DNA from: Isoetes taiwanensis
Taxonomy: Eukaryota; Streptophyta; Lycopodiopsida; Isoetales; Isoetaceae
Direction: 5' to 3'
DNA: 64,000 nucleotides
NCBI GenBank assembly: GCA_021234155.1
Contig: JAJEKV010000019.1
Coordinates: 2,527,999 to 2,591,998 of the forward strand
Shown: piece after piece, positions 52,860 through 64,000 of the stretch
Position numbering within the stretch: position 1 is the first letter of the stretch
How the letters are laid out: each line of letters opens with the position of its first letter
Program-made: the position numbers and the translations under genes
The notes under the pieces: model-generated
Database searches by the model: none
What the model was told of the DNA's origin: nothing
The model's input: only the letters and a program-made list of their open reading frames with translations

Positions 52860-55180
52860 TTAAGGGACAGCACCTCGAAGTCCAGCTGTATGGGCTCTGA
52901 TTCTAGAAGACAACTCCCTTGCACGAATTGTTAGTTCTGCTCCAGCTTTAGTAACTGATCCTGTGTCAAAAGGTGGTTGAGGATCATACTCAATATATAG
53001 CTGCAAAGTCTTGGCTGTAGTTTCATCAGAGAGAAGGGCAGCAAGCTGAAGAGCCATGTCAATTCCAGCTGAAACCCCAGCTGCTGTGATGATCTTCCCC
53101 TAGGAAGGTAAATCATAGGCTTATATCAGAATGAAGACCGATATTAACAACGTGCATAAGAACATTTCCTTCTAATATTTCCTATTCACAAGATTTTAGG
53201 ACTTGTTGGAAAAAAGCCAGACACAAACTTTTGGTTTACTGAACAGCAGGGACCAGACTTCTACACTGATTTCTGGACCTCTTTCTATTACCTGCTGAAC
53301 AATTCTTGATGTAACTGGCTTTGCACCAAAGCCAGCTAGTAAGTCATGAGAAGTCCAATGTGTTGTTGCTTCTAGTCCCTCGAGAAGGCCAGCAGCTCCA
53401 AGTAGAAGAGACCCTGTACACACTGATGCTGTATACATTGTATTCTCGTGTACCTTGAAATAAAATCAGCTGAAGCTAAGTCTATATACAGTAATAGATT
53501 AAAAGTGATGCTTAATATTTCAGGATATGGTTAACGAGAACATCATATGCACTACTCCTAGATTTATCTTTGCCTGACTGTCAGGGTTATCAGTTATGCA
53601 TTATGCCCTAAGGAAGACTATGAAGAAAGAGAATTTACCTTTCGAAGCCAGTCAAGAATAGTGCGGTCTTGCAAGAGTTGGCGAATTCCAGGACCTCCTG
53701 GGACTAGGACAATTTCCGGTCTCCGGATCTGATCAAAGGAGCCAGTGGCTTGGATTGACAACATCCCCAGATCTGCTGAATAAAGGCCTGGCTGATGACT
53801 TATGAACTGTACTTCCACATTAGGCAAAAGATGGAGCACCTCATAGGGACCTATTGCATCAAGTGCAGTAAAACCTGGAAAAATTGGTATGGCTAGCTGC
53901 ATCCGACCTGCTCGTCCTCCACTGTGATCCACCTTGTCTGAATGGGAGAAATTTGGCCAACAATTCTCTAAAGGCGAGATAGGGTTAGTTCTAAGGTACC
54001 TAGCAAGTTGTAGTTGATTATTGAGCATCAGTTGTGTTCTATGAAGCTCCATTTCTGCACGCTGGCGTTCCAGATCTCTCTGCATTTCCATTTTAGCTAC
54101 CTCAACTTTGAGCATAACTTCTGCAAACCCTGTGAAACCTTCCATGAAGTCCTTTCTTAGGGCAGATAGTTCACTGCGATGGCGCTTACTTGACTTTCCT
54201 GAACCCATGGAAAATTTAGTCTTCTGTCTTGGAGTCTCACAAGAGGAGTTATGTTGAGCATGATGCTGCTCAGGTTGCACCTCATGCCTGAATTGTCTTT
54301 TCAAGAACTCATCTTGTTTCCTAAGAAAGTCAGGAGGAGGAGGACTTACACTTGCAGGGTGACAATTCTCCTGCAAGTTGCTCCTATTCTCCACAACATT
54401 TGCCCTATCCATGTCAATAGCAGGGATGGCATCTAGAGGCTCAGGTGCCAGTGCCCCAGGACTGCCAGTTTTCTTAAAACTCAAACTATCCCCAAAAATG
54501 TCATGCATCCTAGAGAAGAACACCCAGTTTGTACTTGAAGGCCCCAAAGATCCCCTTCTCCTCTCCTTCCTATACTGCTTCTTCAGATTATCAACCTTAT
54601 TCTTGCATTGCTCTGGCGTCTTGCTAGGTTTGCTGGAATCCAACTGTTGATTCACCCTCTGAGCAATTTCAACCCAATCTGCATTCCTGATCATCCCTCT
54701 GTCATAAGAAAGATACTTCTCCACAAAATGGTCTAGCAAAACATGTACAGCTTCTTCTGTCCATATGTAATCTCTTTCTTTACCAGTTGAGCTTCCAGTT
54801 ACACCTGTAGTTCCTGTGGCACCTGAGATTCCAACAACACCACCATTTCCCATCTCCAGGCCCTCTGTTTTCTCCTTCTCTTCAACCTTCTCATCCTCTA
54901 ATTTCTGTTTTTTCTCTTCACCACTGTCTTGTTTTTCCTTTTTCACTTCAGAAACCAAAACTGAAGCTACTGCAGAATCTGCTACTACAAGGGCCTTCAT
55001 TTGTGGATCAGGTTCTGCATCTAACCGAAGCTCTAAACGAGGTCCAGAAGAAGCAGTTACCATGGTACTACCAGAGCTTACACTACCATTACCACCGCCC
55101 ATCACTAAAAGAGCGGCAGCGGCCATGGTACCACTAGAACCTTGAACAGCGGAAGAAACAGGGACAGCAGAGCTCTCCAT
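52860..55180 (-). CDS. Trihelix transcription factor fused to DJ-1/PfpI domain
   Basis: Three minus-strand exons (55180-53639, 53453-53292, 53099-52860), all phase 0 with GT-AG borders, encode about 647 residues. Residues 136-230 are a trihelix (Myb/SANT-like) DNA-binding domain (DYIWTEEAVHVLLDHF, NADWVEIAQRVNQQL, CKNKVDNLKKQYRKERRR). Residues about 355-395 are a coiled coil (MEMQRDLERQRAEMELHR). Residues 427-647 are a class I amidotransferase-like DJ-1/PfpI domain of the isonitrile-hydratase type (AIPIFPGFTALDAIGPYEVL, LVPGGPGIRQLL, and ASVCTGSLLLGAAGLLEG with the nucleophilic Cys in exon 2). The link between the two halves lies inside exon 1, with no intron or stop, so the fusion is encoded directly. 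Residues 1-130 are Gly/Ser- and Lys/Glu-rich. A nuclear regulator with a metabolite-sensing or catalytic module is the inference. No repeats interrupt the gene and it looks functional. Confidence 0.88.
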
Positions 55181-58000
55181 TTGAGATCAGAACACAACCC
55201 TCAAGCCCAAACCGCTTGATAATCCTCCCTCTGCCATACCCAATACAAACCCACTTCTAGAACCTCCATGTGCCATCTTCTTCTTCATGGATCTGCCATA
55301 GCTCCAATAGCCCAACAAGACTGCTTTTAGCATGGATAGGGCAGATAGGTAAACATGTATATTCTTTTTCTTCTGTCCCCCTCCGCACTAACCACGCTAT
55401 TTTGCAACTCCGTTACTCCAAATCCTCGGAAATCTAGCCTCCGGGGCAATGTGGTCGGAGTTCTTGATGGGTATTTCGTCGTGTTGTGCTTCCTGGACTG
55501 TTTTGGGATCGGAAAGGCAGCAAACAAGACAGAAGAATGATAACAAGATGAGTAGATGCAAAGAGAGAGATGGGTCTTCTGTATTAGTGATGTTTTGTGG
55601 CCTACCCAGTAGTGGTTGAAGGTGGGGACAACTTCCAGCAGTGGCTGGTAGGTAGTGGGCTGCCCCGGTACTAGTCTAGATTACCAAAAGGAAAAACCTG
55701 TAGCAGAGATTAGATCGAGAAAGCAATGACGGAATGCTTTGGCCCCTATGAGGTACCAAAAGAGATAGCTACTCTATACTTTTCTTAACAGTGATGGAAA
55801 AACCCACAAGCAAGATCGGAGTAAGCAATAAGCATATACCCTGATAGATAAATCGTGCATTTTTTACTTATAAACTCTGCAATTCCGGCTAAGAAAGGGC
55901 TGATTCCTACATGGCTCGTGGATGTAAGCAGCCCTGGGCCTTGCAGAGGGATCCAGATGATGTGCAACAGCGGCAATACAGCTGATTTGTGCCTATTCTT
56001 CACGTTAATGAGGTCCTCGTTCTCTGGTTCGCAGTCTCGGGATTACCAGGTTCTTAACAGGGGGTGAGAAAGGGGGGTAGTTAGGAGGAGGCGTTAGGGG
56101 GTAACAGGAGCTGTTACGAGGGCGGGGATCCCAATGGGGTTTCCGTTTCAGGGAAGCTGACGGGGGGGCTGATAACGGGTTTCCAGAATGGGAAGTAAAT
56201 ATGCGGGGCCAATGTGAAAGGGGTGATCACATGGTTAGGTGAGGGCTATATTTAGAGCGTGCATTTTTATCAACAACTTGATAACATGTAAGTGTTCCCC
56301 TAGGCAAACTATTAAGTAGGTTTGGCATGCAAGGGAAGGGGTCCCATGGTGCAAACTTTATGAGTAGTTTATTCTCCCCATGTGGCTCTTCCCTGCCTAT
56401 CCCAATCCCACCCCCCATCCCTTTGGCATGGCTCCCATTCCACGCTTTAATTCCTAACCCTGGTCCACACTTCCAGCCACTAGCAGACAACTGCCTTGCA
56501 GTTCTTCCTTGCAGTTCTTCCTCCTCAACTGTGCTGGTGGCCTGTGACATCCTTCTCCCCTCAAACTCATGTTGAGTGCATGGTAGGGATCTCAGCACCC
56601 ACAGGTCATCCTCTCGCTTTGTGGGACAAGTCTTCCCTAGCCTTGCGTCATCGACAAAGTTGTTGCAGTGTCTGCTAAGCACCACGGGCGAAAAGTAAGC
56701 ACCATTCGCACCTCGCACCAGTCATGTAATGGACGTCTCAAGTTGGTCCACGCACTACAACCTAATCGTCTTCTCAGTGGACGAGTGCACTTGTAACATG
56801 GGGTTACTTGTTCCCAATCAATTTAGTCACTGCAATCGATGTGATTCCTTGCATCTACCTTGCATTGATCGTTGCGCGAATAGGCACATCCCTGCCCTTT
56901 TCTTCAAAACTGATGCATCTGTTGGATGTCACCCTATGGAGATCTGTGCTAGAGGTTTTACTTTTTATTAAAGTTTTCTCCCATTGACAAATTCGATTGT
57001 TGCATGTGTCATACCATGCCAACTATCTATGTCCACCATCCCACATATGTTAGTTTAAGCTGCACATTGCTTGTGCTATACATCAAACAATTCAATGCCC
57101 CCATCTTCATTAACCTTGGTATGTGGTGACTCTTCTGTAATTCTTTAACAAGTTAAAATGTATCCTTATACAAACTGCCTCTGCCCCACCTTTTTGTACA
57201 CGAATAGTGCTTGATTATTATCGTTGCCATGTGCAGAGTAAAAAGCCAGAAGCCCAAATGTAACATGCAGTAAAATAGTTATCAGGACTCGTGGGCACAT
57301 GTGCATCTTGCATTTAAGCTTTTTTTGACGTTCAACCCTGTAATATAATGGTGTTTAAAATGATAGAAGAATACATTGAATGATGTTTGCATATAGGATA
57401 CTGCTTGGCGTCATACAGGATACCCCTTGGCGTTTTATTGATATTACTACTATCAGTAATGTTTCTACTTCTAGACAATTTGATTCACTGTATTAAATCA
57501 CCAAGAATTGTAAATTATTTCCTGCATCTAACATTCTTAGTCAATTGCTTTTTCTCTAGTCCATGAAGCACTCTTTGTTCCTTTTTGGGTACCACTTGCG
57601 TCTTATACTTGATGACACTACATTATTCTAGGTATTATAATACTAACCTTCACGTCCATCAAGGGGAGGACAAGCATTGGAAATAGCATGCACACGATAT
57701 ATATTAAATAAAAAATCTTGATCATATCAATTTAGTAAAAGCATGTTTCTCGCTAATCCTACAAATCAATGAGATACTTTTAAATTTTGTAGTCCTCCTT
57801 TTCTTTTAGTTCTTACTGTATGGGTGTATGAAGAGTGGCACGTTATTAGAACTAGACATATCCTTATAAAGATGCAGCTATAATGGATCAAATGCTTTCT
57901 AAATTTAGTACAAAATATAGTTATGGTAGGACTTTTTAAGCATAGGGTATGAATACTTGTTGATTACGTCAGTATTGTAATGTTTTTATGCTACTATACC
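55181..58000. other. Intergenic stretch upstream of trihelix gene
   Basis: The first few hundred bases should contain the 5' leader and promoter of the minus-strand trihelix gene. A 163-codon minus-strand ORF (56227-56718) starting MRGANGAYFSPVVLS has no recognised domain and may be chance. The rest is AT-rich with no feature. Confidence 0.45.
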
Positions 58001-59991
58001 ACTCCTAGTAGGATATTTTTGTAATGTTTTTTCCAGGGCGAGCCATCGGATATTTTTGTAGTGGGTAGAGGAATTCGACAGGGTTGTCCCTTAGCACCCT
58101 TGCTTTTCACAATTGTGGCAGAAGTCTTGTCCCAGCTCTTCTCCGTGGCTACCCAAGATGGCGTTATTCAAGGCCTCCCAATGGACGATGGTTCTCAAGA
58201 GGTATGTAACCAATATGCCGATGACACTTTTTTGTTCCTAATTGCCGAGGCTGAGAATCTTCGTAATGCTAAGCTATTATTAGACACATTCTCCTTAGCA
58301 TCGAGTTCTTGTAGGGTGGCAAAATGTACAGCTTTTAGGGACGCTGGACGGTCCATCCCTCCTCCCCGTGATTTTGGACTATCCTTGGAAGATTCTTCCC
58401 GCATGGCAATACCACAAAGTTGCTTGGTATCCCAGTTGGAATTCATGTCTCCGCCTGATGCTTGGGATGAAATCATTAGTGGGTTGCAAAAAGCACTTGT
58501 TTTGGTGGAATACAAAGCTAAACCGTCCCATGCCCTCGTAGAGAATCACCGCGGGCTAAATGTGTTCTTAGTAATACTCATGTCTACATGGCGCTCCCTT
58601 TACTAGCTCCAGCAGGTAAGATGGAGGAGATTGTTCGTGTCGTCGAAAATTTTATTTGGGGTGGAAATGAGTTAGGAGCAAAGGGTCAAGGTAGCTTGGG
58701 CGAAAATGCATTAGACCCAAGGCACCGGTGGTCTTGGTATGTTGGATTTTCACCTCCAAAGCAAGGTGATGATATCAAAGTTCATTTGGAGGATTTTCAT
58801 TGGTAAGGATGATTCTCCGCCCGAGGTTGTTGGTGCGGTCGATTCAACATTGTCTCCCCATTTCATAAGGCCTCCATTAAGCCCCTCCTTCCTTGGGCTT
58901 TGCTTTATCATATGCATCCGTATCCTAATGCTTCTCCCTTTCTAAAGGGGTTGCTTTGCGGCTTGGGACACTGTCGGTCTCTTTTCCATATTAATCCCGA
59001 GGCATGTCTTGGGCTTGTCCACTCCATGCCGGTGGATTCCTTTGCGTGACACCCGTGAAATGTGCCTCTAAGTGTGGTTGTTCATCCAAAGACACAACGA
59101 CGATGGGTAGCACCGGTATCAATACTATTGCAAATTGGTATGAGTCCGATCATCTCATGTCATGGGAAGCATTTAGAATAAAGTTCTTGTTGTACGATGG
59201 GGACCCAGTAACTGAATCATATTGCCGCATTGTTGCCACGTGATTCCGTCCACGATTGAGGTAGTCATATGGGGTTGCCATCGGGATATCCAAACGTATG
59301 CTTTGTGTCTTCTCAGTATAAATTGCTTGCATTCCGGAATCCCGCCTCCATCTAATAGATGGCATCTTCGTGTCCCTCGGCCACAATGGAAAAGTGTTTG
59401 GATATGGGTATGGGATAAGCCGCTTCACCCCAAAGTAGTAGTTTTTGTGGTGGCAAGTGATCCATAGATGCCTCGAGTCACCGTGGTTAGTCCATAAAAT
59501 GGATAATCGATTTCGTGAGCTCCTCGCCTTTATGCCAAAGAAAGGGTTGAGAGTATTGAGCATTGTTTTTCTTGTGTGAGAGGCTTCGGGCAGCATGGTC
59601 TTGGTTGTTGACCCTTTTTGGCATCGCTCTCGATCTAGCCACCAAAATTTTGCTTGCTATCTATCCCGATGCTTGGCCCAAACAACTAAACGAAGCTTTT
59701 CATCGCGCATGTGGTTGGCTTTTATGGTCAATCTGGAAGAGAAGGAGGTTGTTTATCTTTAAGGGCATAGATACTGCAGATGAGGTTGTTCTTCAGTGGG
59801 CGCAAGATAAAATTGGTTCTTCTCTTGATCAAGAGAAGAAAGTACTCGACCGACATACTTACCTTCGTGATTCATTCTTTTGCATAGGCGGTGGTTGTGC
59901 TTTCGGTTGGATCGGTTTGTCCACCGGGTTATAATCTGCCTTTGCATTTATGTTGCTCGTTTCTAGTTGGTGAATAAAGCTTGACGCCCTT

Positions 59992-60031
<40 letters not shown>

Positions 60032-60043
60032 CTAGTAGGATAT
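58001..60043 (+). mobile_element. LINE-E: 5'-truncated LINE with poly(A) and 16-bp target duplication
   Basis: ACTCCTAGTAGGATAT occurs at 58001-58016 and again at 60028-60043. Between them is a LINE that begins inside RT and ends with about 34 A (59994-60027). Perfect flanking repeats, a poly(A) tail and 5' truncation are the signature of target-primed reverse transcription. The perfect duplication suggests a fairly recent insertion, yet the coding part already has stops, so the source copy may have been defective. Confidence 0.95.
58035..59935 (+). pseudogene. LINE-E RT to C-terminus
   Basis: GRGIRQGCPLAPLLFTIVAE and CNQYADDTFLFLIAEAENL are the RT palm blocks. VVENFIWGGNELG is the thumb region. 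LLPWALLYHMHPYPN and FHINPEACLGLVHSM match LINE-B. KSVWIWVWDKPLHPKVVVF (about 59400-59450) is the zf-RVT-like C-terminal region. At least five frames are used, so it is inactive. Confidence 0.85.
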
Positions 60044-63000
60044 GAATTATTATAATATAAATTTATAATATGCAAGTCGATGTGGGCAATGATTCTCGTA
60101 TGAGCATACATCGCATGCATTTTATGGCGTTAGATCGTTGAAGGGATACTAGTTATTAGGGTTTTTTGCAACCAAAATATTGCTGAAGGGAGACTGTATT
60201 GTCTTATTTTGAGAATTGTATGTTGATTTTTTTTTCTAACATTATATGGTTATGCTGGTGCATCAAGGGGTTACCTTTTTCAAGATGTTAGTTTACCCTC
60301 TATCCACGAGCTAATAGTAGAAGGGTGTATGGTTTTAATGAAGCCTGGTTTTAATGAAGCTGCCTCCTTAAAATTCAAATGGTATCAAACTAATGTGCAA
60401 GCAATATGGAGCTCTAATTTGTCATGAATCTATTGAACAAATGCTACATCAAAGATGTATTGTTATATATATATTCATTGTGAGTGCATAAGAAATAAAT
60501 GTATTTGGTTCAATGTTTTAGGACATTTCTCTAGTGATGTGCCATTCAAATGGAGGGTTAGACATGTACATTGATGTGTCATTCAAATGGAGAGCTAAAT
60601 ATGCACTTGGCAATGGCCTTAGGTGGAGAAAGAGGATTTTAAAGACTAAGCTTGTTGAAGTTAAAGTTAAAAGCTATATTGGTAGAGTTAAAGTGGGGGG
60701 CCAAAAAATTATAAGGTTTGAGACAATGTACTATATGATGTTGATTTTATACATGTATTATACAGTTTAAGGGAGTACAAAAAGAGCTTTCGTTGCCCTA
60801 TGTCACCCCGTGTGAATATGCACCCAAACCAAAAGGGATTTCAGGGGGGATTTAATTTAAAAGTGTTAGATGTAATACTTTGTGTTAACTAGAAAAACTT
60901 TTGGTCTGTTGAGGGCCTTGGGGACAGCAATTTGCATCTGCTCCATGCAATGTTATCTATAGCATTAATTTACATATCAATAAGCAATATTATCAATAGC
61001 ATATGAGAAGTTGTCATGAATTATATACGGAACTAAACAAGAAAATTAGAATGAAAACAAAAATGCAAGTGAATGGTCTGTTATACTACTGCAAACCATA
61101 TGCCACTAGATTGAGACATCTAAGTCATCTTCATGATGTTGGACAGAAGCTGCAATCATCACAACTCAGAATACATCTAAACTTTGCAACATTTTATATA
61201 TCCGCTATGCATCCTTCAAGTAGCCAAGCTTCCCATAAAAGTGAATAACTTCTCATAAACGAAAACAAGTATATTTCTAAGAACATTGTCATACTCTGGG
61301 TAATGCATGCATGAAAATATGTGCTTCGGAAGGCTTAGGAATATAACCATGTTTGCGCCCTGATTCACTTTGTAATAATATGTGCGTTCGCCAGATAGCA
61401 GCTAATTTCTAATCATTACCACAGATGAAAATTTGCCATTACAACTTGAAGCCATCTCAATTGGCGTGACATCTTTCTTGGACATCAAAATACTAGAACA
61501 GAGTAACTCATGGGATAGCACATCTTTCTTCCTCCAATAAGGAGCACCGATGAATAAAGATTACACAAATCAAACATGCCTGTAGTTAACTTACACAGAA
61601 TTTAAGGAACTTGGTTGCCAAAACTAAGAATTAATTGATAGGATGTAATAATTGCATACCATGAGATGTATCAAAGATTAGCACGGGCTGATGATGGTCT
61701 GTGTCGTTCATGTCTATCCTTGCAAAACATGGCAGTTACAGCCTGATTTTGCTTCATTTCATTATGATTCACAATGTATAGTTTAACAGTTCTCTACATC
61801 CCTTTCAAATATAGTTGTAGCATATTCAAGATCCTCGTTACAGTTTTGGAAAGTCTGCCAAGCTAAACAACCAAAAGCTATCATCTGCTAAACAATATGC
61901 CACTTACTCATTTGTTAAATGTGAGGGTGCTTTTGGCCCTCAATTAGAAGCAGCTTTGGTAATCCGAGAAAATTGTAGAAGAAAACAATTAGCAAATATC
62001 ATACAAACTTTGTGGAAACTGCAGTTCATATGTCTCAAGTTTCAGGATTGCAAATAAGCTCCATAAGTAGAGCTTTTCAAACCATGAAATTGCTAACTAG
62101 ACAGACAAAATAGTGGTTGTAGCAAGGATCAGTAAATCTTAATAGAGCTGGAAATGCCATTTGAACTTGGATTGTTTTTAAAACCTTTTATTTTACTAGC
62201 ACAACAATAACAAACTACTAGGAATCAAAATAATGCAGCGGTATAGAGTTTGTGATTTTAGGAGGATTTCCGCATCTATTCATCAATGGGATTTCTGTAG
62301 GAGCTGCTATAAAATAAAATTTTTGCCATACCTGAGTATCAAAGCTACTTCTTCTTGCTGAGAACTCCTGTGCCTATTGTTCTAAATTGTGTTATGCAGT
62401 TGCAAACCCAATTTTCATGAAAACTTTAATAACAAACTCATTCTTTGGAGGATGCTAGATATAAGAGACGATGACATCAAAATATCTAGCAACATAAGAA
62501 GAAATAGGTATATAGCCAACGATTTTGGACTTTAAGGAGCAAATATGAATAAGAGACCTACATGCATGATGTGTATTCCAAGAGCTGGAGTTGCTTTTTG
62601 GGATGCTTTTGCTAGACGTCCAGATGCACAATGTCTACCATAATCCATTTAGAAATAGCACCGGCCTCCATAATCTCTTAAAAGAAAAAGTAATGGAGTT
62701 TTGTGTTGGGAAAAAAATTAAGAACAATGAAATGTTATCTATAGTTACTAGAAACTCGAGCGAAAAATCACCAACAACAAGCATCCTCCTTCGATCAAGA
62801 ACCCAAAATGAGCCGAGTCCTCAAATTTGATGGAAGCACATACATACATAGAAACACAACCCACAACTTGATCGCAGCCACAATTTTTGTTCCACACATT
62901 TTTGTTCCTCTAGAAAATCAACGACTAAGAAAGGGTGCACTCTAGAAATACTATGTAGTACACCCACACGAATACATTAATCAAATTATAGGAAAACTAT

Positions 63001-63091
63001 TTAAAAAAACGTACAAAATTATGAAGGGAACACCCTGTTATTATGTTAGATATTCACGCTAGTTTTCACACTAAAGACCACTAGTTCGAAC
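60044..63091. other. AT-rich stretch, mostly without recognisable gene
   Basis: Apart from weak exon candidates at 61402-61718 (separate entry), I see only short ORFs, for example a 32-codon plus-strand frame at 62545-62643 with AGVAFWDAFARRPDAQ, which I cannot assign. Confidence 0.45.
61402..61718 (-). other. Candidate 3' exons of a minus-strand host gene
   Basis: At 61660-61718 a CAAG border precedes IDMNDTDHHQPVLIFDTSHG with donor G/GTATGC. At 61402-61566 a frame reads YWRKKDVLSHELLCSSILMS and KDVTPIEMASSCNGKFSSVV, then a stop. The composition is protein-like, but the acceptor of the second piece is not clear and I do not recognise the family. Confidence 0.3.
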
Positions 63092-63520
63092 TTGTTAGTT
63101 CTGAGTGAAAATGATTTCGTGAATTTATTTTTCCGATTAGGGGCATTTGGCATCGGACTATCTAGGATGAGCGCCTTCGACTCGCACCTAACGCCTATGG
63201 TCTCCTCCCTGAGGACTTGTAAGGGATTACACCCCCCGATGGATGAGGCCTTGCTAGAGGCTGTTCTCCAGGGGTTGGGCTTCCCCCAAATTCCTTGGGA
63301 TCATCACGACTCGGTGCTCATCATAGAAAATCTAATTAGACTAGCCATAGAAACAAGATCTCGGGTTGGTTTCTGTAGAATTAGCTTCAATTTCTATTAT
63401 CTTTGCATCCTGTGCTTTGATAGAGTCGGATCCATCAGAGTTACCACGCACAACTCTCAACCCTTCTTAGGAAATAGATTTGAAAGAAATCTTTTCCTTA
63501 TGAACCCGCCCCCGCTTTAA
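63092..63520 (+). CDS. Unknown ORF at right edge, probable mobile-element protein
   Basis: A 142-codon frame includes FRLGAFGIGLSRMSAFDSHL and MDEALLEAVLQGLGFPQIPW, is more GC-rich than the DNA before it, and ends MNPPPL. The sequence after it (63521-64000) is also GC-richer and protein-like in several frames with Arg/Lys/Pro-rich composition on both strands. It is probably the start of an element continuing past the window. I do not recognise the family, and the first codon used is uncertain. Confidence 0.3.
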   Translation: MLVLSENDFVNLFFRLGAFGIGLSRMSAFDSHLTPMVSSLRTCKGLHPPMDEALLEAVLQGLGFPQIPWDHHDSVLIIENLIRLAIETRSRVGFCRISFNFYYLCILCFDRVGSIRVTTHNSQPFLGNRFERNLFLMNPPPL

Positions 63521-64000
63521 TTTCTTTGGAGGGAACCTATCTATCATTGGGCCTCTTTCTTTGATTTGGAACCCCGCAAGAACAATTCAAGAAATTGACA
63601 ATCGTAGTTTGAGGTTTTTAGATTGCCAACTAGTATCCGTACCGGGTTCTAGTCCTCGCTTTTTCTACATTTTTGCTTTTACCATTGCTTGCTCGCTTTT
63701 CTTGTTTTCCGTGCTTCTCCCCCTTTTTTGATTTGATCCATCCCTTTCCATGATAGATTCCGGTAGGGCCTCGCTGCCCCGCTGTGTCCCCCTTCTCTTC
63801 CCTTTCCTTTGATTTGACCCTCGCCCCTTTTCTTTGGCTCCCGCTTTGGCCATGTCGTTCTCAAGGATCTTTTTTCTAAACCTCTTTCCAAAATTATTTA
63901 GCCTTCAGCATCCCGGACGCTTTTCTTCTAAGATCCACCGTGAGGAGCCTCCAACCATGGTCTGCGGCATGAAGCATCCTCATCCCGAAGTCAAGGCTTT

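Overview
The window is nuclear DNA of a land plant with a large, repeat-rich genome. The evidence is a plant trihelix transcription-factor gene, a plant PHT4-type transporter fragment, Ty1/copia elements with the plant initiator-Met primer site, CACTA/MITE elements and short GT-AG introns. A fern or another non-flowering plant is my inference; no marker in the window fixes the species. Frames are often broken, so most ORF-sized segments are decayed mobile-element coding sequence.

Layout. 1-6.5 kb: a LINE remnant (minus); a coiled-coil ORF followed by a complete but broken histone H3-like sequence; an unrecognised multi-frame gene with its own TATA box; two CACTA-type ends and a copia RNase H remnant. 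6.5-13.4 kb: AT-rich DNA with one intact intronless host-like gene (9588-10943, minus), a TIR element and repeats. 13.5-16 kb: internally deleted copia-1. 16.2-20.9 kb: a LINE 3' end, then AT-rich DNA with weak exon candidates. 20.9-27.6 kb: LINE-A (minus: ORF1 and endonuclease), split by a 3.35 kb TIR element that carries an array of 16-bp palindromes. 29.6-31 kb: a host DUF72/YecE gene with four phase-consistent exons. 31.5-34.8 kb: a Harbinger-like MITE, then HUH element copy 1. 36-47.3 kb: LINE-B (minus), interrupted by a probable solo LTR and by copia-2; copia-2 is itself interrupted by LINE-C. 47.5-49.2 kb: a TIR element carrying a PHT4-like gene fragment, and a 130-bp MITE. 49.6-51.5 kb: HUH element copy 2. 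52.9-55.2 kb: an intact host gene encoding a trihelix-DJ-1/PfpI fusion. 58-60 kb: 5'-truncated LINE-E with poly(A) and a perfect 16-bp target duplication. 60-64 kb: mostly AT-rich, ending in a GC-richer unknown ORF.

Three host-like genes look functional: the ParB/sulfiredoxin-like repeat protein, the DUF72 protein and the trihelix-DJ-1 fusion. They show no operon-like logic and are separate loci between nested transposons. The most unusual content is (1) two diverged copies of a transposon encoding a small Rep-class HUH endonuclease (motif I-like, HLH, and Y-C-M-K), each followed by the same kind of 3' structure, a hairpin plus a tRNA T-arm-like stem-loop; (2) a coiled-coil protein followed by a histone H3 with a full-length tail; and (3) the trihelix-DJ-1 fusion.
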